A stretch of 25,299 nucleotides of DNA, from NCBI GenBank assembly GCA_031264545.1, contig JAISDV010000049.1:1-25299 (forward strand), given 5' to 3'. A program made the position numbers and the translations under genes. Below the pieces are notes generated by a model. The model was not told the DNA's origin. It was given only the letters and a program-made list of their open reading frames with translations, and searched no databases. The DNA is from Oscillospiraceae bacterium. Lineage in GTDB: Bacteria > Bacillota > Clostridia > Oscillospirales > Oscillospiraceae. Shown piece by piece: positions 15,322 through 24,236 of the stretch (position 1 is its first letter; every line of letters starts with the position of its first letter).

Positions 15322-16053
15322 TCACGCTGAGCCCCCCTGTTTTTCCGTGTGAACAGCATGCCCCACTGCGCTTTCCCGGCGCGCCCGTTCCGCCTGGCTC
15401 ATGCGGAGATAGACGGGCAGCAGCTCGTGCACGGACTGCCAGGGCGCGCGCGCGGCCGCCACGCAAACGCCCCACGCGGACTGGAAGCGCAGGACCTCGG
15501 GCGCGAGAACGACGTTTGCTTTCAGATTTTCCAGAGTATTATAACACAGGAGCGCGCCGTCTCCAACTATAAAAACGCGTTTTTTCTGATTTTCTATGTC
15601 TTCCGCTAATTTAGCCGCGCCGATTGCCCTATCCGCACAAAGGCGGACGGGAAGACCGTCCCGCATTTCGAAAAGCGCGTTGTAGTACTGCCCACGCCTG
15701 GCATCCATCACACAGCAGATCAAGCTCTCGTCCGGCATCACCTCACCGTTGCAGGCCAGGGCCTGAAGCGTCGAAACGCCGCAGACGGGCTTGTCTTTGG
15801 CCCAGGCGAGACCCTTGACCGTGGCAACGCCGATACGGATGCCCGTGAATGAGCCGGGGCCGTGCGCGACCGCAAACAGGTCGATGTCGTCCACCGTCAG
15901 CGAGAGGTTTTTCAGCATATCCTCCGCCATCGGGAGGAGCGTGCGGCTGTGCGTCAGCCCGCTGTTCTGATAATACTGCGAGATCAGGCCGCTTTCGTCG
16001 CAGACGGCGACCGAGGCGGTCTTCGCGCTCGATTCAAAGCCCAGTATACGCAT
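15322..16053 (-). CDS. tsaB: t6A biosynthesis protein TsaB
   Basis: This 243-residue ASKHA-fold protein is the non-catalytic partner of TsaD in making N6-threonylcarbamoyladenosine at position 37 of ANN-decoding tRNAs. The N-terminal ILGFESSAKTASVAV strand-turn and the family hallmark HGPGSFTGIRIGVATVKGLA (about 69-88) are present. The frame extends further upstream, but the ATG at 16053 has GGAGG 7 bases before it and matches where homologues start. It overlaps the tsaE stop by one base (TAATG), so the two are translationally coupled. Length is usual for Firmicutes. Confidence 0.93.
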   Translation of the reverse strand: MRILGFESSAKTASVAVCDESGLISQYYQNSGLTHSRTLLPMAEDMLKNLSLTVDDIDLFAVAHGPGSFTGIRIGVATVKGLAWAKDKPVCGVSTLQALACNGEVMPDESLICCVMDARRGQYYNALFEMRDGLPVRLCADRAIGAAKLAEDIENQKKRVFIVGDGALLCYNTLENLKANVVLAPEVLRFQSAWGVCVAAARAPWQSVHELLPVYLRMSQAERARRESAVGHAVHTEKQGGSA

Positions 16054-16493
16054 TATACGGCCTCCTGCGGGGTCCCGACCGTAATTTTCCTGTCGGTATC
16101 GGAGAGCTTTTCGATCGTTATGCGCAGCTCGGAGCCGTCGAAAGCGCCGGGGACATTCTCGCTCCATTCGACGACGCAGACGCCGCCGCGCGCGCGGTAA
16201 TCCTCCCAGCCAATATCGAAAAGCTCGTCGGAGCCGCCGAGCCGGTACATATCGAAGTGGAAAAGCGCAAGTCTGCCCGCGTATTCGTTGACGATAGTGA
16301 AGGTCGGGCTTGTGACCCGGTCCCCGGAGCCCAGTCCGCGCGCCATGCCGCGCACGAGAACTGTTTTTCCCGCGCCCAGCTCGCCGCAGAGGGCGACGAC
16401 CGTGCCGGGTTTGAACAATGCCGCCAGCTTTTCACCCGTCAGCTCAGTTTCCTCCGGGGCGTGCGTTTTGATTTCGATCGTGAGTTTGTCCAT
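16053..16493 (-). CDS. tsaE: t6A biosynthesis ATPase TsaE
   Basis: This 146-residue P-loop ATPase drives the TsaB-TsaD-TsaE cycle of tRNA t6A37 formation. The Walker A motif GELGAGKT is at 37-44, followed by VTSPTFTIVNEY and the FDMYRL segment typical of the YjeE family. W115 in the VEWSENVP motif is also characteristic. The start lies 3 bases after the tsaD stop and the end overlaps tsaB by 1 base, so the three are one translational unit. Confidence 0.94.
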   Translation of the reverse strand: MDKLTIEIKTHAPEETELTGEKLAALFKPGTVVALCGELGAGKTVLVRGMARGLGSGDRVTSPTFTIVNEYAGRLALFHFDMYRLGGSDELFDIGWEDYRARGGVCVVEWSENVPGAFDGSELRITIEKLSDTDRKITVGTPQEAV

Positions 16494-16496
16494 ATC

Positions 16497-17498
16497 TCAA
16501 AGCTCCATATTCGCATAAGCGTCCAGATCGCTGCCTGCCCGCGTGCCGGCAAGATATTCGTAATAAGCCTGGCAACCGATCATCGCGGCGTTATCCCCGC
16601 AGAGAGAAAGCGGCGGGATAAAGAGTCGCGCGCCCGCCGCCTCCGCGGCTTTTTTGAAATCATTTCGTATCCGTGAGTTCGCGGCGACGCCGCCTGCGAC
16701 GGCGATTTTCTCATAGTCCAGCGCCTTTGCCAGCCGCATCGTACGCGGAACCAGGGTTTCGCTGACGGCGCGGCTGAAGGAAGCGCAGAGCGATTCCCGG
16801 TCAAGCGCTTCGCCCTTTTGCTCCGCGTGGTGCACGAGATTGACGACGGCGGTTTTTAGGCCGGAAAAGCTCATGTCATAGGGGTTTCCCTCGACATGGG
16901 CGCGCGGCAGCGCATATTTCGTGTCATCCCCGGTCTGTGAAAGCGCGTCGACGTATTTTCCGCCGGGATAGGGCAGGCCGAGCACCCGCGCGGTCTTATC
17001 AAAGCACTCACCGGCGGCATCGTCCCGCGTCGCGCCCATGACCGCCATATCGGTATAGCCGCGCACATCCACAAGCAGCGTGTTCCCGCCGGAGACGGCG
17101 AGACAGAGGAAGGGCGGCTCGAGCTCCGGGAAGGCGATATAGTTTGCCGCGATATGCCCCGGGATGTGGTGAACCGGGATGAGCGGGATGCCGAGGGCGT
17201 AGGCCGCGGCCTTGGCAAAGCTCACGCCCACGAGCACCGCGCCGATCAGCCCGGGCGCGTAGGAAACGGCGACCGCGTCAAGCTGCGCTTTTGTCACGCC
17301 CGCAGCCTCGAGCGCGCGCTCAGAAAGGCGCGAGACGAGTTCAACGTGCGAACGGGAGGCGATTTCCGGCACGACCCCGCCGTAAACGGCGTGGAGGCCG
17401 GTCTGTGAAAAAATCTGGTCGGTAAGCGCCCGGCGGCCGTTCTCGGTTATGGCGACTGCGGTTTCGTCGCAGGTGCTCTCGACTGACAGGATCAGCAT
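16497..17498 (-). CDS. tsaD: tRNA threonylcarbamoyltransferase TsaD
   Basis: This 333-residue enzyme transfers the threonylcarbamoyl group to A37 of tRNA. The metal-binding HIPGH motif has H111 and H115, the same positions as in the Escherichia coli protein. The N-terminal ILSVESTCDETAVAI and the GGVAANSRIR segment near the end are family signatures. The frame extends 18 codons upstream of 17498, but homologues begin at MLILSVEST, and AAAGGA (17515-17510) serves this ATG. It follows rimI after 73 GC-rich bases. Confidence 0.95.
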   Translation of the reverse strand: MLILSVESTCDETAVAITENGRRALTDQIFSQTGLHAVYGGVVPEIASRSHVELVSRLSERALEAAGVTKAQLDAVAVSYAPGLIGAVLVGVSFAKAAAYALGIPLIPVHHIPGHIAANYIAFPELEPPFLCLAVSGGNTLLVDVRGYTDMAVMGATRDDAAGECFDKTARVLGLPYPGGKYVDALSQTGDDTKYALPRAHVEGNPYDMSFSGLKTAVVNLVHHAEQKGEALDRESLCASFSRAVSETLVPRTMRLAKALDYEKIAVAGGVAANSRIRNDFKKAAEAAGARLFIPPLSLCGDNAAMIGCQAYYEYLAGTRAGSDLDAYANMEL

Positions 17499-17571
17499 AG
17501 GCTCAACAGTCCTTTCATGGCCCCCGGCGCGCGCCTGGCGGGGTGCGGGCATCGCCCCTGCGGAGCCGGGC

Positions 17572-18015
17572 TCAGACCTTTTTGAAGAACAGCGTCATCA
17601 GCAGGGCGTTTTCCTTCGGCCTGTCGTAGTAGTTTTTGCGTTTGCCGACGCGCTCAAAGCCATGCTTTGCGTAAAGCCGGATGGCCGGACGGTTGCCCTC
17701 GCGCACCTCCAGCGTCATAAACGTCAGGAAATCCCGCGTGCGGGCGATCAGCGCTTCAAGAAGCGCGTCGGCCACGCCGCGCCTGCGGTGTTCAGGCGTG
17801 ACGGCGATGTTGGATATGTAGCCCTCGCCGAGCACATGCATCAGTCCGAGATAACCCAGGACCGTCCCGTTATCGTCCAGCGCCGAGAGAAAAAGGCAGT
17901 TGTCCGCGCACATTTGTTTTTCAAGAGCGGCCCTGCGCCAGGGGAGAGAAAAGCAGGCGCGTTCGATCGCCTCGATCTCGTCGAGCTGCGCGGGGGTGAC
18001 CTCTGTGATCCGCAT
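17572..18015 (-). CDS. rimI: Ribosomal protein S18-alanine N-acetyltransferase
   Basis: This 147-residue GNAT-fold enzyme is expected to acetylate the N-terminal alanine of ribosomal protein S18 using acetyl-CoA. The acetyl-CoA binding motif HRRRGVADALLEAL and the YISNIAV strand before it are present. ENALLMTLFF near the end and the RIM-type EVREGN segment agree with RimI. Genes for RimI and the t6A proteins often adjoin in Firmicutes, here in the order rimI-tsaD-tsaE-tsaB. A CGAGG site lies 7 bases before the ATG. Specificity within GNAT enzymes rests on context. Confidence 0.88.
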   Translation of the reverse strand: MRITEVTPAQLDEIEAIERACFSLPWRRAALEKQMCADNCLFLSALDDNGTVLGYLGLMHVLGEGYISNIAVTPEHRRRGVADALLEALIARTRDFLTFMTLEVREGNRPAIRLYAKHGFERVGKRKNYYDRPKENALLMTLFFKKV

Positions 18016-18072
18016 GATCTTACCTCGTTTTACCGGCGGGCAGCCGACAGACCGGCTTTCCGTGCGGCGCGG

Positions 18073-20631
18073 CTATTTCGCGTCGCTCCAGCTCCGGCCG
18101 ATGTTCGCGTCGACGTCGAGCGGCACGCTGTACCGCACGGCATTTTCCATCTCCTCCGTGAGCAGCCGCCGGACCTTTTCGGCCTCGGCCTCCGGGCACT
18201 CGACGATCAGCTCGTCGTGGATCTGGAGGATAAGGCGGGCTTCCAGCCCGTCGGCCAGAATGCGCCGGTGGACGTTCACCATCGCGAGCTTGATAATGTC
18301 CGCCGCCGTACCCTGGATGGGTGTGTTGAGGGCAACGCGCTCGCCGAAAGCGCGCATGTTGAAGTTCGGGGATTTCAGCTCCGGCAGGGGGCGCCTGCGT
18401 CCGAAAAGGGTCGTGACAACGCCGTCGTCCTTCGCCCTTTTGACGACGGTCTTCATATATTCGCGCACGCCGCTGTATTTTTCGAGATAGGTGTCGATAT
18501 AGAGTCTCGCCTCGCCCGGGAAAACGCCGATGTCCTGGGCAAGCGAAAAGGCGGAGATGCCGTAGACAATACCGAAATTGACGGCCTTCGCGCGCGAGCG
18601 CTGGAGCTTCGTGACCTCGGAAAGCGGTATGCCGAGGACCTGCGAGGCCGTGACGGCGTGAATATCCTCGCCGCCGCGGAAAGCGCTTTTCATGGTTTCA
18701 TCGCCGCTGATATGCGCGAGCAGCCGAAGCTCGATTTGGCTGTAATCCGCGTCGACCAGCACGCTGCCGCGCGGCGCGACGAACATCTTGCGCAGCTCCG
18801 CGCCCAGCTCCGTCCGAACCGGGATGTTCTGGAGGTTTGGCTCGGTGGAAGAGAGCCTGCCCGTGGCGGTCACGGTCATCTGGAAATTCGTGTGTATCCG
18901 GCCATCCCCGGCGATCACCTTGATCAGCCCGTCGCAATAGGTGGATTTGAGCTTGGAAAGCCGGCGGTATTCCAGGATCTTATCAATGATCTCGTGCTTG
19001 CCGCGGAGCTTGTCGAGCACATCGGCGTTTGTCGACCAGCCGGTTTTGGTCTTTTTGCCCAAGGGCAGCATCAGCCTTTCAAACAGGACCTCGCCGAGCT
19101 GTTTGGGAGAATTGATATTGAATTCCTCGCCCGCAAGCGCCCAGATAAGCTTTTGCAGCGCGTCGATGCCGGCTGAAAGCGTTTTGCCAAAGTCTGAAAG
19201 CGCCTGCCTGTCCACCATGAAGCCGGTGCGCTCCATGTGGGCGATGACCTCGCAGAGCGGCAGCTCGATCTTTTCGAGCAGCTCGCCCATGCCCTCGTCC
19301 GCGAGCTTTGTACACAGAACGGGATAAAGGGCAAATACCGCCTCCGTTCCGGACTTCTCCTCACCGAGATATTTCGCGGAAAGGCGCGTAAGCGCGTAAG
19401 CGCTCTCCGTCGGGTCGAGCAGGTAGGCCGCGAGGGCCGTGTCGAAAACAAAACCGCCGCAGCCGAGCCCTTCCGACAAAAGCCGACCCATAAAATCCTT
19501 GTTGTTGTGGGAAAGCTTGTGAACATGTTGAGAAAACAGGGTTTTCAGGAAGCTGCCGCCGCTTTCGCCGAGCTTGCTCCGGCTCAGGCGGTAAACAGCC
19601 TCGCCGTCGCAAAGCTCAAGCCCGCCCGGTTCTCCGCCAAGCGGAAGCACGGCCACATAAGGCAGCCCTTTAAGTCTTTCCGCAAGCGCGGAGAGCGCCG
19701 CCTCGCCGGCCGGCTCTCTGACGGGCAGGGAAACGGGGCTTTCCGGCGTCAAGGCCCGGGCGTCCTCCTTCAGGCCCCACTTTTCGATCAGCGAAAGGAA
19801 GCCGAGACGCCTGAAGACGGCGCAGCCCCCGCTGAAGTCGCCCGAAAACAGACAGCTTTCCGGATCGAAATCGATGGGCGCCTTCATATCAATGGTCGCG
19901 AGGGCAAAGGAGAGCTCCGCGTCCGCCCGGCCCTCGGAAAGCTTGGTCTTAACGGCGTCCTTAATGTCGAGGGCCGGCAGCTCCGCATAAATTTTATCGA
20001 TACTGCCGAAGCGCCTGACCAAATCCAGGGCTGTTTTTTCACCGATGCCCCTGACGCCGGGGATATTATCGCTCGCGTCGCCCATGAGGGCCTTGAGGTC
20101 GATAATTTTTTTCGGTTCGAAGCCATATTCCTCAAAAAAGACCTCGGGCGTGTAGGCTGTGCTCTCGGTCTTTCCCATGCGGCTTTTGATATGCATGACG
20201 TGCGTCGTAGGTGTGATGAGCTGAAAGCTGTCCTTGTCGCCTGTGACAATCTCGCACGCCCAGCCTTTTTCCGCGCAGACACGGCTGACCGTTCCGATCA
20301 GGTCGTCCGCCTCAAAGCCCTCAAGCTCGAGTCTTTTGACGCCGAGCGCGTCGAGCTGCTCTTTGAGAATGGGTATCTGTACCGCCAGCTCCTCCGGCAT
20401 AGGCTTACGCCGGGCCTTATAGCTTTCAAACTGCCGATGGCGGAAGGTCGGTCCCTTGAGATCAAAGGCGACACAGAGCGCCTGCGGCCGTTCACCGTCC
20501 AGCAGGCGGCGCAGCACGGTCATAAAGCCGTAAACGCCGTTTGTCGGCGTGCCGTCCGGCGCGTTGAGCATACGGATACCGTAGAAGGTGCGGTTAATTA
20601 TGCTGTTGCCGTCCAAAATCATCAGCTTCAT
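18073..20631 (-). CDS. polA: DNA polymerase I with degenerate proofreading domain
   Basis: This 852-residue repair and Okazaki-fragment polymerase has three regions. The 5'-3' exonuclease domain (about 1-290) shows the acidic sites EADD (107-110), GDKDSFQL and GDASDNIPGV. The central domain (about 310-460) lacks the catalytic aspartates of 3'-5' exonuclease: VAVLPLGG stands where DTET is expected, and the second motif reads NNKDF without the aligned aspartate. The polymerase domain has motif A (D627 in VDADYSQIE), motif B (RSRAKAVNFGIVYG, 678-691) and motif C (H805-D806-E807). Loss of proofreading is common in Firmicutes Pol I. AAAGGA precedes the ATG. It lies between uvrB and rimI with gaps of 44 and 57 bases. 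Confidence 0.96.
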   Translation of the reverse strand: MKLMILDGNSIINRTFYGIRMLNAPDGTPTNGVYGFMTVLRRLLDGERPQALCVAFDLKGPTFRHRQFESYKARRKPMPEELAVQIPILKEQLDALGVKRLELEGFEADDLIGTVSRVCAEKGWACEIVTGDKDSFQLITPTTHVMHIKSRMGKTESTAYTPEVFFEEYGFEPKKIIDLKALMGDASDNIPGVRGIGEKTALDLVRRFGSIDKIYAELPALDIKDAVKTKLSEGRADAELSFALATIDMKAPIDFDPESCLFSGDFSGGCAVFRRLGFLSLIEKWGLKEDARALTPESPVSLPVREPAGEAALSALAERLKGLPYVAVLPLGGEPGGLELCDGEAVYRLSRSKLGESGGSFLKTLFSQHVHKLSHNNKDFMGRLLSEGLGCGGFVFDTALAAYLLDPTESAYALTRLSAKYLGEEKSGTEAVFALYPVLCTKLADEGMGELLEKIELPLCEVIAHMERTGFMVDRQALSDFGKTLSAGIDALQKLIWALAGEEFNINSPKQLGEVLFERLMLPLGKKTKTGWSTNADVLDKLRGKHEIIDKILEYRRLSKLKSTYCDGLIKVIAGDGRIHTNFQMTVTATGRLSSTEPNLQNIPVRTELGAELRKMFVAPRGSVLVDADYSQIELRLLAHISGDETMKSAFRGGEDIHAVTASQVLGIPLSEVTKLQRSRAKAVNFGIVYGISAFSLAQDIGVFPGEARLYIDTYLEKYSGVREYMKTVVKRAKDDGVVTTLFGRRRPLPELKSPNFNMRAFGERVALNTPIQGTAADIIKLAMVNVHRRILADGLEARLILQIHDELIVECPEAEAEKVRRLLTEEMENAVRYSVPLDVDANIGRSWSDAK

Positions 20632-20675
20632 TGCAGGGTATTCCTTTCAGCGCCGGGCCTGCGGCGGGGCAGCGG

Positions 20676-22640
20676 CTATTTTTCTCCGCGCAGCTTGATC
20701 AGTCTGTCCCGCAGCTCGGCGGCATATTCGAACTCAAGCATTTTCGCCGCTTCCCGCATCTGCTTTTCCAGCTTTTCGATGTGACGCTTTTTCTCAGAGG
20801 CGGTCATTTTCAGACCGGCCGCATTTTTCTCCTCCGGCTCGGCCGCGCCCGAAATCTCGAGCAGCCCGCGGACGGATTTGACGATGGTTTTGGGGACGAT
20901 GCCGTGCGCGTCGTTATAAGCCTTCTGCCTGACCCGGCGGCGCGCCGTCTCGTCGATGGCGGCCCGCATCGAGCCGGTCATATTATCGGCGTACATGATG
21001 ACAAGACCTCCCGCGTTGCGCGCCGCGCGGCCGACAGTCTGGATCAGGCTCGTCTCGCTGCGCAGGAAGCCTTCCTTGTCCGCGTCGAGAATGGCGACAA
21101 GCGAGACCTCCGGCAGGTCAAGTCCTTCGCGCAGGAGGTTAATGCCGATCAACGCGTCGAACTCGCCGAGGCGCAGGTCACGGATGATCTCCATGCGCTC
21201 AATCGTGCCGACATCGTGGTGCATGTAGCGGCATTTGATTCCGGCGCCGCCGAGATAGGCGGTCAAATCCTCGGCCATCCTTTTTGTGAGTGTGGTCACA
21301 AGCGTGCGTTCGTTCCTTTCGACCCGCGCGTTGATCTCGCTCACGAGATCGTCGATCTGTCCCTCGGAGGGGCGGACGGAAATTTCCGGATCGATCAGCC
21401 CTGTCGGCCGGATGATCTGCTCGACGACCTGCGCCGAACGCTCGCGCTCATATGCTGCGGGTGTCGCCGAGACGCAGACCGCCTGCCTGATGCGCGCCTG
21501 AAACTCGGGAAACTTCAGCGGCCTGTTGTCGAAGGCCGAGGGCAGGCGGAAGCCGTAATTGACAAGGCTCTCCTTCCGCGCCCGGTCGCCGCGGTACATG
21601 GCGCGCACCTGCGGGAGCGTGACATGGCTCTCATCGACAAACAGGATGAAGTCCTTGGGGAAATAGTCGAGCAGGGTCAGCGGCGCGCTGCCGACCGGCC
21701 TGCCGCTGATGATCCTGGAATAGTTCTCGATGCCGGAGCAGTAGCCCAGCTCCTGCATCATCTCAATGTCGAAGTCCGTCCGCTGCGCGATGCGCTGGGC
21801 TTCGATGAGCTTGCCCTGTTCCTCAAACCACTTCACGCGCGCGTCGCACTCGCGGCGGATCTCACGGATGGCCTCGGTCATCTTTTCCTTGGTCGTCACA
21901 TAGTGGGAGGCGGGGTAAATGGCGGCGTGCGAAAGCATCCGTTTCGGCGTGCCGGTGACGACGTTGATCTCACTGATCCGGTCGATCTCATCGCCGAAGA
22001 ATTCGACCCGTATCGCCGTGTCGTAGGCATAGGCGGGGTAGATTTCCACTGTGTCGCCGCGCACGCGGAACATGTTCCGGTCGAAAGCGAGATCATTGCG
22101 CTCATAACGGATATCGATAAGCCGCCGCAGCAGCTCGTCCCGGTCGCGCTTCTGCCCCGGGCGGACGGAGACGACCATGCTGGCGTAGTCGATCGGGTCA
22201 CCGAGACCGTAGATACAGGAAACAGACGAGACGACGATCACGTCCCGCCGCTCGAAGAGCGAGGAGGTCGCGCTGTGGCGCAGCCGCTCGATCTCATCGT
22301 TGATCGCGCTGTCCTTCTCGATGAAGGTGTCGGTATGCGGGATGTAGGCTTCAGGCTGGTAATAGTCGTAGTACGAAACAAAATATTCCACGGCGTTGTC
22401 CGGAAAAAACTCCTTGAATTCCGCGCAGAGCTGGGCGGCGAGCGTCTTGTTGTGGGCCAGTACGAGCGCCGGCCGCCGGAGCCGCTCGATGACCTTAGCC
22501 ATCGTGAAGGTCTTGCCGCTGCCGGTGACGCCGAGCAGGGTCTGGTCTGAAAAGCCCAGCTCGAGTCCGCGGGCCAGCGCCTCGATCGCCTCCGGCTGGT
22601 CGCCCGAGGGCGTATATTCACTTACGACATGAAAATCCAT
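20676..22640 (-). CDS. uvrB: Excinuclease ABC subunit B
   Basis: This 654-residue protein is the damage-verifying helicase-like component of nucleotide excision repair; it binds UvrA and then UvrC. Walker A GVTGSGKT is at 37-44, the beta-hairpin region that clamps DNA includes YYDYYQPEAYIP, and the DExx motif lies in LFVDESHVTLPQ. Helicase motif VI includes QTVGRAARN. A UVR coiled-coil of about 35 residues at the C-terminus contacts UvrC. The ATG at 22640 has GGAGGG 5 bases before it and matches the usual MDFxVVSEYTPSGDQPxAI start; an upstream in-frame ATG at 22712 has no ribosome site. Confidence 0.97.
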   Translation of the reverse strand: MDFHVVSEYTPSGDQPEAIEALARGLELGFSDQTLLGVTGSGKTFTMAKVIERLRRPALVLAHNKTLAAQLCAEFKEFFPDNAVEYFVSYYDYYQPEAYIPHTDTFIEKDSAINDEIERLRHSATSSLFERRDVIVVSSVSCIYGLGDPIDYASMVVSVRPGQKRDRDELLRRLIDIRYERNDLAFDRNMFRVRGDTVEIYPAYAYDTAIRVEFFGDEIDRISEINVVTGTPKRMLSHAAIYPASHYVTTKEKMTEAIREIRRECDARVKWFEEQGKLIEAQRIAQRTDFDIEMMQELGYCSGIENYSRIISGRPVGSAPLTLLDYFPKDFILFVDESHVTLPQVRAMYRGDRARKESLVNYGFRLPSAFDNRPLKFPEFQARIRQAVCVSATPAAYERERSAQVVEQIIRPTGLIDPEISVRPSEGQIDDLVSEINARVERNERTLVTTLTKRMAEDLTAYLGGAGIKCRYMHHDVGTIERMEIIRDLRLGEFDALIGINLLREGLDLPEVSLVAILDADKEGFLRSETSLIQTVGRAARNAGGLVIMYADNMTGSMRAAIDETARRRVRQKAYNDAHGIVPKTIVKSVRGLLEISGAAEPEEKNAAGLKMTASEKKRHIEKLEKQMREAAKMLEFEYAAELRDRLIKLRGEK

Positions 22641-22716
22641 ATCAGCCCTCCGGTGCGCCTGAAAAACCTGAGACGGGTCATCCGCCGTTTTCCGCCGGCG
22701 GGTCGGACGCAAACAC

Positions 22717-22751
22717 TGCGCGGGCGGCGCAGTGTCCGCGCCGCCCGCGCA
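22717..22751 (-). terminator. GC-rich terminator after pyk
   Basis: A perfect 14-bp stem (22717-22730 with 22738-22751) closes a 7-base loop. On the - strand it is followed by GTGTTT, a weak U-tract. It starts 11 bases after the pyk stop. Readthrough into uvrB is possible as no clear separate uvrB promoter was seen. Confidence 0.8.
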
Positions 22752-22761
22752 GGCGTATGCG

Positions 22762-24177
22762 CTACGCGTGCATCACTCTGATGAAATTGGTCGAGCCGGA
22801 TACGCCGATGGGGACTCCCGCTGTGACGACGGCCATGTCGCCCTCGCGGAGAAGACCGGCCTCAACTACGGATTTTACCCCTTTTTCGAATAAATCGTCA
22901 AGGTTTTCTTCGTTTTTTACCATGAGCGCGCGCACGCCCCAGTTCAGATTCATCTGGCGGCAGGTCCTTTCGCTGGTCGTACAGGCGATGATCAGGCAAT
23001 CCGGGCGGAAAGCGGATACCTCCTGCGCGGTCCTGCCGGAGAGGGTGAAGGCGACGATCGCCTTTGCGCCGAGATCCATGGCCGAGGTGCAGGCGGCGTG
23101 TGAGATCGCGTGGGTGACATTCCCGCCGCTGCTGAAATCCAGCTTGCGGAAGCGCGACCGGTAGTTGATGTCGTCCTCGGTCCGCTCCGCGATCCTGACC
23201 ATGGTGCGCAGCGCCTCGATCGGATACCGGCCCGCGGCCGTCTCGCCGGAGAGCATGATGGCGCTTGTCCCGTCGTAGATGGCGTTTGCCACGTCGGTGG
23301 CCTCCGCCCTGGTGGGACGGGGGCTGCCGATCATGGATTCGAGCATCTGCGTGGCCGTGATGACGGGCTTGCCCTGCTTATAGACCTTGTCGATCAGATG
23401 CTTCTGGATAACGGGGACCTCCTCCAGCGGCAGCTCCGCGCCGAGGTCGCCGCGGGCGATCATGATACCGTCGGACACGTCGAGTATCTCGTCAAAGTTC
23501 TGAAGGCCCTGAAGACACTCGATTTTGGAAATGATCTTGATTTTCTCCCCGCCGTTCCAATTCAGGAGCATGCGCACCTCCTTGACGTCGTCCGCAGTGC
23601 GCACGAAGGAGGCGGCAAGAAAGTCGAAGTCCGCCTTGGCGGCGAAGATAATGTCGTTATAGTCCTTCGGGCTGATAAAAGGCATGGTGAGCGCGGCGCC
23701 GGGGACGTTGACGCCCTTGCGATCGGATATGGTCCCGTCGTTTTCGACGACACAGAGGATCTCGTTTCCCTTCACCTCTTTGACCAGCAGCGAGATCTGG
23801 CCGTCGTCGAGCAGTACCCTATGACCCGGCCTGATGTCTTTGGGCAGGCCCTCGTAGCTGAGCTGGGCGCGTCCGGCGTTTCCGAGACACGCCTCGGTGG
23901 TGAGCGTGAAAGCGGCGCCGGCCTTGAGCATTACGCGCCCGCCCTCAAACAGGCCGAGACGTATTTCAGGGCCTTTTGTATCCATCAGCGCCGCGATGGG
24001 CAGCGACAGCTCCCCGCGCAGGGCCTTGAGCGCGTTGAGCCTGCCCAGCTGCTCTTCGTGCGCGCCGTGCGAAAAATTGAAGCGGGCGACGTCCATTCCG
24101 CTTTCAATGAGCTGTTTGAGAATGCCTTTTGCGTCGGTCGCGGGCCCCAGTGTGCAGATAATCTTCGTTTTGCGCAT
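22762..24177 (-). CDS. pyk: Pyruvate kinase
   Basis: This 471-residue enzyme converts phosphoenolpyruvate and ADP to pyruvate and ATP. It shows RKTKIICTLGPA at the start, ARFNFSHG, the MDTKGPEIR segment, and the signature IMIARGDLGAELPLEEV with its catalytic-site neighbours. The length is that of the basic A-B-C form; the extra C-terminal PEP-utiliser-like domain of many Bacillales enzymes is absent. The frame extends upstream, but homologues begin at MRKTK and GGAGAG sits before this ATG. It has its own promoter and terminator and is the first gene of the - strand block. Confidence 0.96.
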   Translation of the reverse strand: MRKTKIICTLGPATDAKGILKQLIESGMDVARFNFSHGAHEEQLGRLNALKALRGELSLPIAALMDTKGPEIRLGLFEGGRVMLKAGAAFTLTTEACLGNAGRAQLSYEGLPKDIRPGHRVLLDDGQISLLVKEVKGNEILCVVENDGTISDRKGVNVPGAALTMPFISPKDYNDIIFAAKADFDFLAASFVRTADDVKEVRMLLNWNGGEKIKIISKIECLQGLQNFDEILDVSDGIMIARGDLGAELPLEEVPVIQKHLIDKVYKQGKPVITATQMLESMIGSPRPTRAEATDVANAIYDGTSAIMLSGETAAGRYPIEALRTMVRIAERTEDDINYRSRFRKLDFSSGGNVTHAISHAACTSAMDLGAKAIVAFTLSGRTAQEVSAFRPDCLIIACTTSERTCRQMNLNWGVRALMVKNEENLDDLFEKGVKSVVEAGLLREGDMAVVTAGVPIGVSGSTNFIRVMHA

Positions 24178-24236
24178 AGTCGTTTCTCTCCATGTGTCTG
24201 TCAGACTCTTTCCAAACGAATCAAACATTATGATAT

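Noticed and set aside
17449..22550. Long + strand frames of 500-640 codons opposite tsaD, polA and uvrB
   Set aside because: They are antisense to confidently recognised genes, lack ribosome sites and have no family features. High GC in the third codon position leaves the opposite strand open.
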